A stretch of 64,000 nt of DNA from Casuarius casuarius (Eukaryota; Chordata; Aves; Casuariiformes; Casuariidae), in the NCBI GenBank assembly GCA_003342895.1, contig PTFA01000112.1, positions 1,620,874 through 1,684,873 of the forward strand, in the 5' to 3' direction. Below are positions 24,311 through 37,530 of the stretch, piece by piece; the stretch's first letter is position 1; each line of letters starts with the position of its first letter. A model generated the notes under the pieces. The model saw only the letters and a list, made by a program, of their open reading frames with translations. It searched no databases and was not told where the DNA came from. A program made the translations under genes and the position numbers.

Positions 24311-24639
24311 ATTTTTTCCACATAACTGCACACCTGACATTTGCAAAACCTGGCTTAACATTTGCCATTCCTCTTACATCTCTGGTTCTTTTAAAACACA
24401 TTGTTTTTCAATATTCACATTATCATTAATTTTTTAAAAACATATTTCTCCCTTTCCTCACTGCCTATTTTTTCCTTATGCCTAATTTAAACTAGTTTCT
24501 AAATCTGCAACGTGTAGATCTCATTTGCATGACATTCACATATATATATATCAAATTAATGTATTCAAGAGGAAAAAAGAATCTTAGCATAAAATGACTT
24601 ATGAATGCCCTTGAACACTGTGAGAAAAATAAACAAATT

Positions 24640-24880
24640 ACTTTTACCATAGCAAATTCATTGTGTTAAATGAAAGTGCAATAAAAAAAGTCAAATATTT
24701 TTAGATATTACAGCTAAAACATATTGCTGTCTAGCTAATGAAGTGTAGTTATTAAACACCAATGAATTTAATATTGCTGAATTTGATTGCAGGATGGGTA
24801 GATTGCAACTAAGTAAATATCACATTTAGAGAGGAGAATGTTCCAGAAAATATATTTTTTTATTACAAACAAATTTTGTT
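24640..24880. other. Possible conserved non-coding element rich in TAAT motifs
   Basis: The stretch carries several homeodomain-type cores (TAATGA, AATTTAATA, TTATTAAA) and no repeat. The evidence is sequence texture only. Confidence 0.18.
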
Positions 24881-25229
24881 ATGGAAAAGGGTTTGGAATT
24901 GTGTGGGTGGGTTTCTTTTTTTTGTTTAAGTTATATAGCCAGAGCTTCTAAAACAGGTAAGAACTGCCAAACTGCCATCATTCATTTAATTTCTAATTCT
25001 TCCCTATGTGCAAATCTGGCATACATATGAAACACGGCAAGATGTAAAGTCCTTTTCAGTGGGACTTTCACGGCACTACTTGATCACTATTGTAGGTATA
25101 AAGGGGTAGCCATTCAATTCTTAAATTTATGGAAATCATGTATGTTTTAAACTTTGACAGTTGCAACCTAAGTATGTTAGAAAAAAGTTATGCATAATTT
25201 TCATGCCTTTTTTCAAAAGAAAAGTGCTA

Positions 25230-27420
25230 AATTAATATTAAGGACTTCTGTAATAAACAGACCTATCATGACCCAGTAGAGTTGTACCATGATGCTTTAC
25301 TAGCGCTCTGCACCAATGATCCACAAAAACCGGAGATGCGAGTCTGCTTCCCAGACAGGGAAGGGACTTGCTTATCATCCAAGGGAGGACAACACATGGT
25401 CCTTTCCCTCGGGCAACGCCTGTTTTAGAAGCGTCCAGTCTTTCTGTCCATTTCCCTTTACGGCAGGCATGTACTTTAGTTCCCATTAAATATAGTGGCA
25501 GACGACTACAAAGCAGAAGCAGAACTGATCTTTGGTCTGAAAGGGAGACAGAATAGAGAGAGACAAATGTACAATAGAGCCATACAATTCTCTGAATAAA
25601 AGGAGAATTCTCACAAATAGCCTAGCATTCTTACCCCACTTCTCAGCAGAGCTTTAACAGCTGAGCTGCAGAAAGGCCTCATATTATGGAGACTTCATTA
25701 CCTTTATGAAATATCATAGCATAAAAGAATTATCATAAATAATTAACATTAAATTACATTTGTGAAAATAAAGAAACCATAGAACATTCTGTGATGGTGT
25801 GTCCTTGATTATTTATAGTGTTAGTTCACTTGCTCTCTGCAAGTCTTACTCATTAGCATGAAACATCCATGTATCAAAATCTCGTGCAATTTGTCAGACA
25901 GTCCAGGGTTGTATTAAACACTAGCTAACAGTATCACCTTGCACCTTATGACTTCTTTTTTCAGAATCCGATACCAGGCTCCCAAAATCTAGACTTTAAT
26001 GTCAATTTAAGGGCAAGCCCACATTCTCAATATCAGCTGGGGTAAGAAGATACACTGACAATATTTTAAGAAAAATTGTTTTTGGAAATAGAGTCATAGC
26101 ACATAATACCATGATCATAGTACTGGCTTCAGTCACAAGCACTATAAAATTGCATCTCATGAATCACACTACAGCTTACTGCATAATCATATCATCATGC
26201 ATCAAAATCATGTAATATAATAAATGCTTAGGCCATAACTTAAGTATTGCAGCAGGCCCTCTCTACCAGCAGACAATATGACCTTCATAACAGGGTTAGA
26301 AAGTCATCAGCCAGACACACAAAACAATTTTTAAAACAGGTCACTATGAGCAGATCATCATAAATCTAGATAATAAACTGTGCACAAGCACTTTATCTTT
26401 AAAACTTCATTAGGAGTACATTTTTATTCAATAAGGACAAATTAATGTTTTGCTTTGCTTTTCTTCTCTCCAAAACATATGAGTAAATACAGGCATACAT
26501 TCTTGAAGAAAGTTAAAAGCAGGTAGGGAAAAAACAGCATGGCAATTATGGGTTGATGTATTCAACCATTTGTATACAATGACCAAATTCCAGAAATTAA
26601 GCTGAATATTGCCACATTTAAAAGTCAAATCTGTCCTCAAACGGAAAGTTATATTCCATGTATTGTTTCATTAATGGCTATAATCTTGATAACAGCAACT
26701 TGTATTTCACTGCTGTTGACATTGTAATATACAGTATCATTCATCTTTTCAAAGCAGTTATCAGATATGGAGGGCTCAGATCAGGAAGCTGCTGAGGACC
26801 TATTTGAAGTCAGTAAAATTATTGAACAGGAATGTTGTGTAGCTTATTGTACCATGCCTGAATGTTCAAGGACTGGTTCTTTTCCTCCCTTCCCTTGTAC
26901 ACACCCAAAAAATATAGCATCTTCCAGTGAGGTATAAAACAAAGCTGAAAGTGCCTGCAATTCACTGTAGGAGTAGAAATAGATGTTGCACAATTTGGGC
27001 TGCTGCCCAATTCAAGAACAAAAATAACCTGTTCAAACATTGTTAAACTTAGGAAACTTTCAGTCTTACCCCCACAACTATAACATAGTCAGTGGCAGTA
27101 TGATTTATACATGATTTAGTTCTAAGCTCTACTTAACCGAAGACAGCTTCACAGTAATGGAAACTCAGTGGTTGAATACTGCTTAAAACAAACAAACAAA
27201 AACAAAACAAAAACCAAACCCAAGTCTCCTGTAGCAAAATATTTAAGTCGTTAAATAACAGAGTTCAAAAAATACAGAAGGAGGAAGACGATGCTTGTTA
27301 CCAAATTAAAACAATACTACAAGCAGATTTTTCTGCAATTTTAAATACACACACAGCAGTAAAAGGCCAAACAAGCAGTCACCTGGGAACATGACATTCC
27401 TAGCACAGTCCCTTTACAGT
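25230..27420. other. Non-coding DNA with a GC-richer part
   Basis: Between about 25260 and 25480 the sequence is richer in G+C and holds several CpG. The open frames there on both strands (25238-25486 minus, 25368-25556 plus) have no recognisable domain. An A/C-rich low-complexity tract lies at 27186-27222. No gene is called. Confidence 0.4.
27186..27222 (+). repeat. A-rich (AAAC)n low-complexity tract
   Basis: Short AAAC/AAAAC units over about 37 nt. The AC-interrupted A-tracts seen through this window share this style. Confidence 0.8.
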
Positions 27421-27423
27421 TTA

Positions 27424-27720
27424 TTTTTATGCAAATTCATAGCGAGGAAAAGAAACCTAAGCATTAGAGTACCTAGGGAAACACAGGCAAAGCCTAAACT
27501 AAAACTGGAAAATTTGGAAAGCGTGTAATATGTGAGAATTGATTGCAAGCTTTAGCTGGTGGCAAGTACAATGAGCTAAATAAAGCGATTGGATATTAAT
27601 CTTAAATTGGCACTGATTATAAGAACTGTATTTTTCCAAATACCTCAGTGGCTAAATATAAATCGTATTTTTTTCAAGTGAATTAGATGTTACGATGCAA
27701 GGATCCCATTAATTGTCCTA
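27424..27720. other. Possible conserved non-coding element (octamer, TAAT sites)
   Basis: A perfect POU octamer ATGCAAAT lies at 27429-27436. Several homeodomain-type words follow, including GATATTAATC near 27592 and CATTAATTG near 27708. The stretch is free of repeats for 300 nt. This resembles developmental enhancers, but only a cross-species alignment could show conservation. Confidence 0.25.
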
Positions 27721-28130
27721 TTCTCTCTAAAGACAGTGTTATAAGCCAAGTTAGCCAAAAGATTATTATACTCTAAGATTTTGTTAATGCCATCTTGCAG
27801 CTAAATTGGTCCCTTATATTTGAGCCTAAATCACAAGCTCTTCGAGGCAAGACATTTCAAGGCCTTACCANTCAGACAGTACAATCCCCACATGATTTTA
27901 AGGGTACACTGAAAAAGCAGGAAAAAATTGCCTCACAAACAAATGCTAATAGGAGGCAGTTTAAACTAAGGTAAAACATGATATACTTAGGTGTCATATC
28001 ATTACCACGACAAAACCATTTACAAGTTTGAATTGATAACACAAGCTACTGAACTTAAGAATATTCTGTCTTTGAAAAACAGCCTTTCAGAGCTAATGGT
28101 AAGGGGAGACAGGCATACAATAGCTGCTAA

Positions 28131-28158
28131 ACAATAGTTTTACTACAATAGTTTTACT
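28131..28158 (+). repeat. 14-bp perfect tandem duplication
   Basis: The unit ACAATAGTTTTACT occurs at 28131-28144 and 28145-28158 with no mismatch, which suggests a fairly recent slippage or duplication event. Confidence 0.85.
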
Positions 28159-30079
28159 GTGGAACAACAGCCTTATGACAGAATGCAGAGAGTACATTTT
28201 GAATTCAAACACAGGGAACGCATAAAATACAGACTGAATTTGGTCAACAGCAACAGCCTCAACACTATTGTTGTTGTATCAAGTTCCAATAGAAAATTAC
28301 AATGAAAAAATATTTATCGTATACCACTTCTACATATGAAGATTCTCAATATTCTGTAAACTTAAATGCATAAAACCTTCTTTTTTATTATTAAAGGAGG
28401 CCTTCAGCCATCCCTGCTATCCCTCTACATCCTTTTCTTCTGTTTAAGAAAAGAGTCATTAAAGGTTCACGCAACATAAATGAATTGTGTAATGCTGCAG
28501 CAAATCAACAGAAGAGCAAGGAACAGAATGCAGATCTCCTGGCACTAAATCCTTTACCTCACCCACCAGACCATGTCTCCGATTTCAGCAAGTGACTCCT
28601 AGCTAGTCACTAAGGTTTAAATTAAAATCCCAACCATTTTTAACTTCCCTGGTCAATCGGATTCCTCCAAGATATATTCCAAAGCATCTAGGAACATTCT
28701 GAGAAGCACACTGTAAAAAGAGAAGTTTAACAGGGAGGACTCACTGCAGGAGCTAAAGGGTGGACTGAATAGTGAAAATGCAGCAATCCAGGATGCCTGA
28801 GGAGTGGTGCCATCACGTCAAGTGAAATGACATTAGCATAATGCAACCAGAAAGCTCCACAGAGATCCAGGCTAATATTCACCAAAGCAAACCTATCAAG
28901 TCAAACTTAACCAGCCCATATGCCTTTTCTTAAATACAGCATCTCAAATGTTCCCAGTTGCCTCTCTCTGGCTTTGGGATCCCCCCACACCACACACAGC
29001 CCCAGGGTTTTCTGCAGGATCACAGGATCCTGGAGCTGGCAAGAGTCTGCAGTTCTCCTCAGTTACTGGTAAGTTATACAACTAGCCTCTGGCTTCAAGC
29101 CACCAACCCTTCACCCATCACATGTCCCAGTGGGAGAATAACAAAACTAAGCAGTCTAATAAGGCTGGTTAAGAGGGCATGTTCAAAAGACCCTGGTTTG
29201 CTCCTTGATAAAACCTCCACCTTTGCAAAGACTTAAGCTATCACCAGTCCGAAGAAAGCATTTAAATGCTCCTAAATCAAACCTTCATCAGAAACATTTA
29301 GTGGAACACTTCTGATAATTCTCCCTGGTTCACTTCTTCATTAAGAGAGAGAAATTAAAGTTTATCTAGTCCTGGATGTTCTTTTGATAACTTTGGTGAC
29401 CTTGAAGTGCCTGAGGTTTTAGATTTTAATTGGTAAACCACTGGACACCATCCAGAAGACTCAGTATAAAATACTCTGAAAATATAGCATTAAGTGGACT
29501 TTGCAAGGAAATTGGACTAGCAGCTGTTGTTCTTCTCCCTAGTCTATTAAAGGATGGAAATACAAGACCTCTCCAAGTACTACACACTAGCGTTATAAAC
29601 TTTAAATGTCCACCCCAGCAAGGCCTTTTCTATAAGAGGATTTTAGCTACCCACACAAATTGCAGAAGGCATAGCTTGTCCCTGCTTGAAACTACATAAA
29701 ACTCTCCCATGCTACAAATCACTTGCATCACATGGAGGTAAGCTGGATTCTCAAGGCAGATGTGGTTTGATTATATAAAAATTCATATAAACTATAAACA
29801 ATTTAAACTAACAGGTTCTGAAGCTTTATCCCATCTTGTGCATTTGTGATAACCTTGTAGATCCAGCTTCCATATTAGGTGCCGTCTACACAAAGGGTTG
29901 TTAACAATGAATCTTCAGTACTGAATATCTGCTCAGTTATACCAGTCTGGCTTCATTTTTCTTGATAACAACATGACAAAAAGCCTGGCACCAAATATTA
30001 AAAAAAACCAAAATACAAAAAACCCCAAACCTTTAGATTAAGTCAAATGTATCATGCTTTAACTCTAAGAATATGCTAA

Positions 30080-30110
30080 AAGAAAAAAAAGAAAAAAAAG
30101 GAAAAAAAGG
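30080..30110 (+). repeat. Purine-only A/G low-complexity tract
   Basis: A-runs separated by single or paired G over about 30 nt. Confidence 0.75.
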
Positions 30111-31459
30111 CAGACAGGTTCATGTGTTGTATCAGTAATGATATTTTGCTTTTCTATGTACTTAACCCTGCATATCTTTCTTCAGACAATAGGTAGCATT
30201 GCCTACAAAGATCAGGACTTGGAAGCTAGAGAGAGACATTTTATTACTATAACTTCTCCAGAAAAATCTATACTAGCATCATAAAAGTACTACTGTTTTC
30301 TCTGAGCTAGAGGAGTATGAGAAAAAGCAGGAGGACAAAACTCAGACAGCAAAAAGCATTCAAGCACAAAAACACTTTTAGAAAAATTAAAGTCAGCCAG
30401 TACACACAGGCTTGGCACAGTCCTGGGTTGGGAGTTCTGTGGGGGACAGCTGTTGTTGGAAACTAAAGAATTTGTCAAGTTTCAGAGCAAGAAAGAATTA
30501 TTATTGCCTGAAATTCAAGGATTACTCTCCCTAAGAAGCTGTCAATTAGCATAACTTTGAACCCAGCAAAACTCTTTCTGACTGCCGGAATGTAACTATG
30601 GCAACAAGATCCAGGAACCTACAATAAATATGATACAATGTCAATAACCCAGTCTTTTTCATGTAAATAGATAAAGCACAAGAAAGACAGAGGACCATTT
30701 CCAGTGATTTAGATTCAATTTTTAGATCTCTTCCAGGCTGGGAATGTTATCACATTCCAAGGTCTAATAAAAGAAAGAGGAAGGAATAAAACAAACAAGC
30801 AAACAATCACCTCTCAAGGAAAAACCCTTTAGAATTTAAGATAAGACCACCACAGTTGTGGACTTTTTCCATCAAACCTGTGAAATTCCATAAACAGATA
30901 CCATCTCTAGTAAATTCTGTAAATAGGTTTGAAATTGTTTCAGAAAACCTATTCAGTTTAATGAATAATTGAGATCTTTCTAATTGAATTTTCAAGTCAG
31001 TCCTGGAAATAAAATAAATAGAACAGAAAGGCTCATGATTCTCTTATTTGGCTATGTCTCCTAGCTGCATCTGTAAAGGAATGCCATTTTTATATATGAG
31101 TACATTAAGTCAGAGCTTTATATAAAAGCACAAATGGCAATGGAGCACAAAGCAGAACTTCTAGAAAGGATATTTTTCTCAGCATTTACAACTGTGAATC
31201 ATTGCCTAAACATAAAATAAAGTTCTCTGCCCCATTCAGCACAGTGTAAGAACTTCATAGACAAGGATAATGCTTTTCCTTCCCCACAGTTTATAAATGG
31301 CTAATTTAGGTATTTTGAAATGACTGGTATCAGATGGCATAACAAATGTACCATCGTCCCAACAGGATTTGGATCTGGGGGGTTTTGAAAACCAATGACT
31401 TCCTATCACCTAAAGCAATCCTTCCCCAAAACCTAACCTAATGCACTAGGGCAAAAAAG

Positions 31460-31760
31460 CATGTCCTTTGACTACGAAGATACCGCACGTATAAGAAGAC
31501 AGGGCATGGAAGACGTTTGTCAGAAAGGTAAGCCCTAGAGCAAAGAACACAGAATGAAGTTGTGGGATGGAACTAGAAAGAGGAATAAGCATAAAGGTTG
31601 AAACTAATTAGGAACCTGGAGTGAAACAGACGGGGAGAAGAGTCTCAGAGAAAAGGAAAAACAGAACACACGAATTCAGGAAGTAAAGGGACTGACAATG
31701 GAACGATGAATCCTAGGCAAGAGCCAGAAATGACACCAGGGAAATGATGGCCCATTACAA
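31460..31760 (+). other. Purine-biased stretch
   Basis: The plus strand is markedly richer in A+G than C+T over about 300 nt, with many GAAAG/AGGAA words. Such strand asymmetry can mark a transcribed exon or an exonic splicing enhancer cluster, but also plain compositional drift. Within it, CAGAAAG|GTAAGC at about 31520-31532 is a fair donor. No protein is recognised. Confidence 0.25.
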
Positions 31761-33270
31761 ACAAGAAAGCTCTTAGCTAGAAAGCTATAAAGTTGCTGTC
31801 TACCAAAAGGACCCTAATTCAAATGTCATTTCTGCCTCCCTGTATCTCCCTCCAGTTGTGTCCAACTATGAATAGCTGACTCCCTCCTATCCTAATCTAA
31901 ATAGCTCAAAGCCACAGTACTGAACTGCACTGAGACACATACTGGCCTGGGGGTAACCCAATGAAAGCAGTAAAGATGATTCCATTTCCAGATAGATGGG
32001 TCTTCCAAAGAGTAGAGAAGACAGCCACTTGTCACCCTCTTGCTGATTGCAAAGATTTGCTAAAGCATTTTTGCATGTACTAAAGCTGTAACAGGGGCCA
32101 TTAGATTTGTGTACTGCTACCAATTCATTGCTGCACTATTTTTTCCCCTAGCTCAAATATTCCTTTAGGGTAAGGATTGCTTGACGCAAGTCAAAGCATG
32201 CAGAGTATACTGTCTTAAGATTAACCATCCACATGGTTACATATATCTGAATGATACATATTTTCAGTGACAGTATAAGAGGACAGTAGCTAAAAAAATA
32301 AAAAAAGACCTCACAGCATTGCATCAAGAGTCACCCTAAGATTAGATGTGGTAAAAGCTTCATTTATTGAAATAAATATAGTTTAACATGTTTAGCATGT
32401 TTTATTGCTATTACATGAGCTATGTTTAATAGAGAAAAAGATTATCAATAAACTGAAAGCACATTTGTATTTACATTCTGCTTATGAATATCTACTCTGC
32501 AGCCACTGCATCCTGGATCATGACCTCATCAGAACTCACAGTCTAAGTGGTTTCAGCCTCACACTGTACTTGGACCCACCTGAAATTAGTCATCTTGAGA
32601 ATTCAGGTGTAATTCTCCCCACCTAGTCAACAGCAACTACCCATATGAGATGGCATACTTTTATACAGGGCTTCTAGTCAGAGACCCCACTCTACTCTTG
32701 GGGAAAAAAAACAGATCTCTCTGGGCTCAAATATCTTGCTTAACTTTTCTCTGTAGTTTTAACTGGAGATGATATACTATTTCATTTTATGTCCTAAGTC
32801 AGGCTGTGTGAATAATTGATTTGTCAGCTCAGCAGATCGAACTGAATTTAAAATAACTCCTTCTCTTGCTGAAGCCCTCAAAATTTCATTTTGACATGAC
32901 ACGTTCCATTTCAGAGCCTGGTAATGAAAGCAGTGAAATGATGGCCAGATTTACAAAATGGAGAGGAAAAAGGTGTTCCCTTTTTATGCAAAAGCTCAGA
33001 TTGCCCCCCTACCCTTCTCATATATCTGTGACTCTTTACAAGATAGTTAAACCAATGCAACAGCTGCCTAATGGTGAAAGGAGCCACCTTGACCTCCCTC
33101 TCTGTGCTTCCACAGTGACACACAAGTGGCAATGAAGGAAGAGGGACAGACCTTTCTGGCAGTACTACCTATTAGGTCAGCTCAGATGCATCATAAAACT
33201 GTACTCTCCATGATCAAATACTGCATTCAAAGTGGACATTCCTCAGCAGAAGAGACCAAAGGAGACTTAC
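31761..33270. other. Non-coding DNA
   Basis: No repeat or gene was recognised. Open frames at 31887-32123 (minus), 32405-32626 (plus) and 32866-33135 (plus) have no domain that I know. Confidence 0.45.
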
Positions 33271-33355
33271 CTTAGAAGCAAGCATTTAAGACCTCTTTCT
33301 GAACTCAAGGCTTCCACCACTCAGATCTAGTGTTCAGTTAATTCCAGCAGAAGAT
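33271..33355 (-). ncRNA. Possible non-coding exon (85 nt)
   Basis: On the minus strand a pyrimidine-rich stretch ending in GCTTCAG (complement of about 33356-33375) is followed by 85 nt and then CTAAG|GTAAGT, a near-consensus donor (complement of 33265-33270). All three minus-strand frames across the 85 nt contain a stop, so if spliced this would be a UTR or lncRNA exon. No transcript evidence is available. Splice-like pairs of this quality can arise by chance in 64 kb. Confidence 0.2.
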
Positions 33356-35085
33356 CTGAAGCAAGGTGGAACATTTTATTTAATTACCTTTTATAAAGTG
33401 GAACATCATCAACAGAAGAAACGGAGTGCCTGGGCAAGAAAAGCCTGTAGTAAGCATTCTCCTGAGATGCAAGAGATATGACTTACACTCTCAGTCAGTG
33501 CTGTATTGGGTTCCCCACATCCTGGGTTGTACTCTAATCAGTATGCTTTTGGATAAAAAGAGGAAAGGAGATACCATTTCCCCTGCTTTGCGAACCCCAA
33601 ATCAGCAGTTTTCCTAGAAGAAATTATTCATGTTTTTTTGCAAGTAGTTTCGGAACCTATGAAATTTCACTTCTAAGAAATCTTCCTGTTTGCCAAAAAC
33701 ATTCCCTGAATTGCCATGTACTCATAACATCCTGCATATTAAGCATCATTCCTGTCCAGCATTTCACTTGCAGATGACATATGTCTACATCTATAGCAAT
33801 AAGAATGCTACACGGAGATCTTGTGCTTTCAGTACACACTGCTTTATCCAGGAAGGAATGATGAAGGGAAAAACTGCAGCTGTTAAACTGGCAAAAACAT
33901 CAGCTTTCATATAGAAGAGGAAGGAGGACTGTGATAAAACTGGAACATCAGAATAGCAATTGAAAATTTACTGCTTCTGGCCAGATGCTAAGCAAGGTGA
34001 CAATGTTCAGAGCTGCCAAGACAGCTGAAAACCACCAATTCTAAGTCAAGACATGAGAGCACCCATTTTTAAACTTGCTCGTGGAACTTTGGAGCTCCTC
34101 TATATTTCCTTAAATCTATCTTTGCCTTTAAATAAATAAAAATAATAGAAAACTAAAATGAGAAAGCATATTTCATGAAAGATTGCTAAACAGCTCTACA
34201 AGTGAAATGCCCCCTGGACTCTGGAAAAAAATACCTGAATTCTATACCAAATACCTCACAGTCTTGGATTTGACCCTTTTTGTGAGGTAGTAACTTTATT
34301 CCCCAGAAAATATTTCTGTTCCTCATGAGACCAAGTGATTCATCCAAGGTCACAGATAGTCTACGTCTCTTGACATCTGATTATGCTTTAAGTGTGTCAG
34401 TTAGCAGTTTTCAAATTTAAAAGTGAAGCATGCCAGAAGAAACTCAGAAGTAGGAGGTGCAGCCTTTCTATGAGGCAAGACACTGATGGTAGCTCACTAA
34501 CATTCTCTAGCAGTAGGAGCCAGAAGCATCTAACATATGTTTTTTTTTTTCAAGGTGCTTAAGTCCCACACTGCAGCCCTGCCACATCTCATCAAAATCT
34601 GCCTTCACGCCATGAGATCTGATCTCTGTAGTACATCACATCTGCCAAAACACAATGATGTAACGCAGAATTTGCGATTCATATAGGTCCTTTTCCGGGA
34701 CTGTGTATATGAACAAAAGGGTAATTTTTGATGAGTAATAACAATTGCAAAGTTGAAACTAAAAAAACTCTTCTAAACTCATTTAAGGTTTTTATTCGTG
34801 ATGCTCAAGGTTATTATCTATGCCCTAACTGTAATGTTCAGGACAACAAAGAATGCATTCTTCATTTTTAAATTGCTACTTCTGCTTAATTTTAAAGAAA
34901 AGCCCCTTTGACAGTCTATTATGTAGTTTATGAACAGTCGAGACAAGTATTATTGGGTTTTGCAAAATTAGACATCAAATTTCTTAATAGTTTACTGTAA
35001 TTTTTAGTACCATGGTAAAAATAGCTCTCCCATGAGCTTTCAGTCCATATCAGAGCCTGTGATAATCATCCTCAACATCTAAATC
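33356..35085. other. AT-rich non-coding DNA
   Basis: The only low-complexity feature is an 11-T run at 34540-34550. No gene was recognised. Confidence 0.45.
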
Positions 35086-35089
35086 ATTG

Positions 35090-35660
35090 CAGTAAAAACA
35101 AAATAACCTGACTGAGTAGAGGCAAAGCCACATTTTAATCTCCATGAGTAACATTTCTCACTTTCATGCAAATTCCTGCATGTTATTGAAGGCCACTGGA
35201 ATACAGCTAGTTAATTAGTGATGCTGGTAAAACTAAGAAAGTACCCATGCAAAAAGTAAGGAAAAAGAGCCATCTCTAAAGCCTGTCTTTCCACATGAAG
35301 GATTTTAAATCACCTCCCTTGCTTTCTTTATAATCCCTCCTGCTCCTTTCTCTACCCCGCCCCCACCTACATACAATCACTATGGAAAATAAGCTCATTA
35401 CAGTGCAGCATGGGTAAGCTATCGCCCGTCAGAAATGAATCAATTGATGCAAAGCTTTGTATTAGTGCCTGCCATTTGCATCACAAGGAAAGCGTGATGG
35501 CATTCCCTGCAGACGTAACTTATACCCAGCATCAGCAAATGACACAATGTTGGATCAATGTTTAACAAGAGATCCAAGACAACCAGATTTGTCTTGACGA
35601 GTTTATGCTACCAGAACAAATGTTGTTTCTCCCCCCTCTTCCAGGTCATCTTGCCAGGAT
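35090..35660. other. Possible conserved non-coding element
   Basis: A perfect octamer ATGCAAAT lies at 35166-35173 and a TTAATTAG homeodomain-type site at 35211-35218. The following 400 nt are free of repeats and of balanced composition, with CpG kept at several positions (for example 35427, 35492, 35514). A strong pyrimidine tract ends in CCAG at about 35626-35644 on plus, which may act as a splice acceptor, but no donor follows in a sensible place. This is the stretch in the window that looks most like a deeply conserved enhancer. Confidence 0.28.
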
Positions 35661-37530
35661 TCCCTGTTACATCATGCTAATCTCAGTTACTATGTTTAAT
35701 ATTATACTACATTCTTATATTTCTAGATTAAAGCTAGTCATACAAAAGCTGTGATTGAGAACTCTATAACCATAAATGAAAAACTAATCAATACCTATGC
35801 ATCTCTCTTCTCTCCAGGAAGTGTTAGCGGATTTACCTCCAGTTTTGAATAATTTTAGCTGTATCTCTTTAGATATTACTGACAAGCAGTCCCTTTTCCA
35901 TTTGCCTTCATATTTAATTTTGTCAAAGAATTTGGACATGACTCAGTTGAAGTCAATAGAAGGACACAATGGCTAGGATTTCATCTGAAGTTTGTAATAT
36001 GAGATTTATGTTGCCATGACAGAGATTTGTGCAGTAATAAAATTGTACTATTATTAAGCATTCTACAGTGTATCAGTAACAGGGATTACACAAATCATCC
36101 TATATGGGGGAACTGCAAAGACAGCTATACACATATTTCTAGACAGTAAGCATTTTAATACAATTTATAATCCTTTTAAATAAATGATGCCTATCTCACC
36201 CATTTATTCTGTTTCCATGGGATGTTTTATATAAACACATAAAAATCTGGACCTTCAGTACCTAACAAATTGAATGTATTCATATATCTTATGTAACAAG
36301 TACCAGAAAAGAGAGGCAAAAAAAAGTTATTTTCTTTTGAGTGACACTGAAAATTAACATAAGCAATATTCTTCCTGTTAAAGCTATTCTTTTTTTGTAC
36401 AAAAATGTTTAAAGCGTTCTAACAGATTTTGTGTATTTATACTTGCATCCCAAAGAGTTCCAAAGAGCTTCTCAAATTATGTTTTCAGTACATCTTTGCA
36501 TACTACATCCCATTTAAAATATATGCTATTTCAGACCTTGGTAAAGTCAAATGACAGAAATATAAAGAGAGGTATCAGACCATTAAAAAAAAAAAGGGGG
36601 GGGGACGGGGGGGAAAGAGCCTTTAATGCTTATTTAATAGACATCTGTAGCGGCCCTGTCCTTAAAACCTACCCCATATATAGCCTCATGTCAATAAACT
36701 CAAGTAATTCATTGGACTTGCATCAACCAAAATATGCAGAATCAAGTCCAAAGTTCTTATAGAAGCTCATATTTGACCAAAATTTGTCTGGGAGACAAAT
36801 TCCATTCCATAAACATGATTATTTGGAAAGGTTAGTTTTCTGCCTGTCTTCCTCATTTTTCTGCTCTTACAGCAGAAAGCCAGCAGCCTGCCCCATAAGT
36901 AACCTTAATTTGTCAGACTGTACAAACGAAAGAGAAACACGCATTTCAGTGAGAGAATAGATCATAATATCTTTCTTCTATAAATATATTTCACGATACA
37001 AGGGGGGAAAAAATTCAAGTGATTGCCTTGAGCATCCTCTGAGCCCAAGTTCAGAAAGTGATTTTTGAGATAGGGTTGACCATTACAATAAGATCAAAGC
37101 ATGTTTTGCCACTATCTAGAATTAGCAAAAAGAGATTGCAATCCAGGAAGGGACAAGTGTAAGGGGAAAGGGAGATCATATTTAAAATTCCTTCCATTCC
37201 ACTGGAACTGCTACTCAGCCTTTAAAAAAGTGTTGAGCCTCTGGAAGATGGTTCAAACCAAGATTCCCAAAGGGATTAAGAGAAATGGGAGGGGAGCCAG
37301 CAGACTGGAAAAAAAGCTTTACGTACCAAACATTCTCTTCTATAATTCACAAGGCATGAAATTGCCTCACATATTATATGGCTTTGGCCCAAAACAAGTC
37401 TAATTTGCCAATTCCAGAGTAAAACAAATCAATGTATACAAAAGTGACATATGTAATTTATTTCATGGACTTTAGGATTAAAATACTTAATTGCTTTCTT
37501 AGAAAGGCACATTAAATGCCACTTTAGTGA
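35661..37530. other. AT-rich non-coding DNA
   Basis: It contains an A-run followed directly by G-runs at 36585-36613. No gene was recognised. The open frame 37101-37403 is lysine/glycine-rich and unlike any family I know. Confidence 0.45.
36585..36613 (+). repeat. A11-G9 compound run plus second G-run
   Basis: Eleven A run straight into nine G, then AC and seven G. The G-tracts could form a quadruplex on the plus strand. Confidence 0.75.

Larger units (their letters stand above)
27721..31459. other. AT-rich non-coding DNA with an N
   Basis: A single undetermined base lies at 27871. A perfect 14-bp tandem duplication lies at 28131-28158 and an A/G-rich tract at 30080-30110. No gene was recognised. 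The open frames 28958-29236 and 29430-29699 (plus) resemble no family. Confidence 0.45.

Noticed and set aside
31506..31532. ATG followed by seven codons and a donor (possible first coding exon)
   Set aside because: Too short to support and no promoter signal upstream; kept only as part of the purine-biased stretch.
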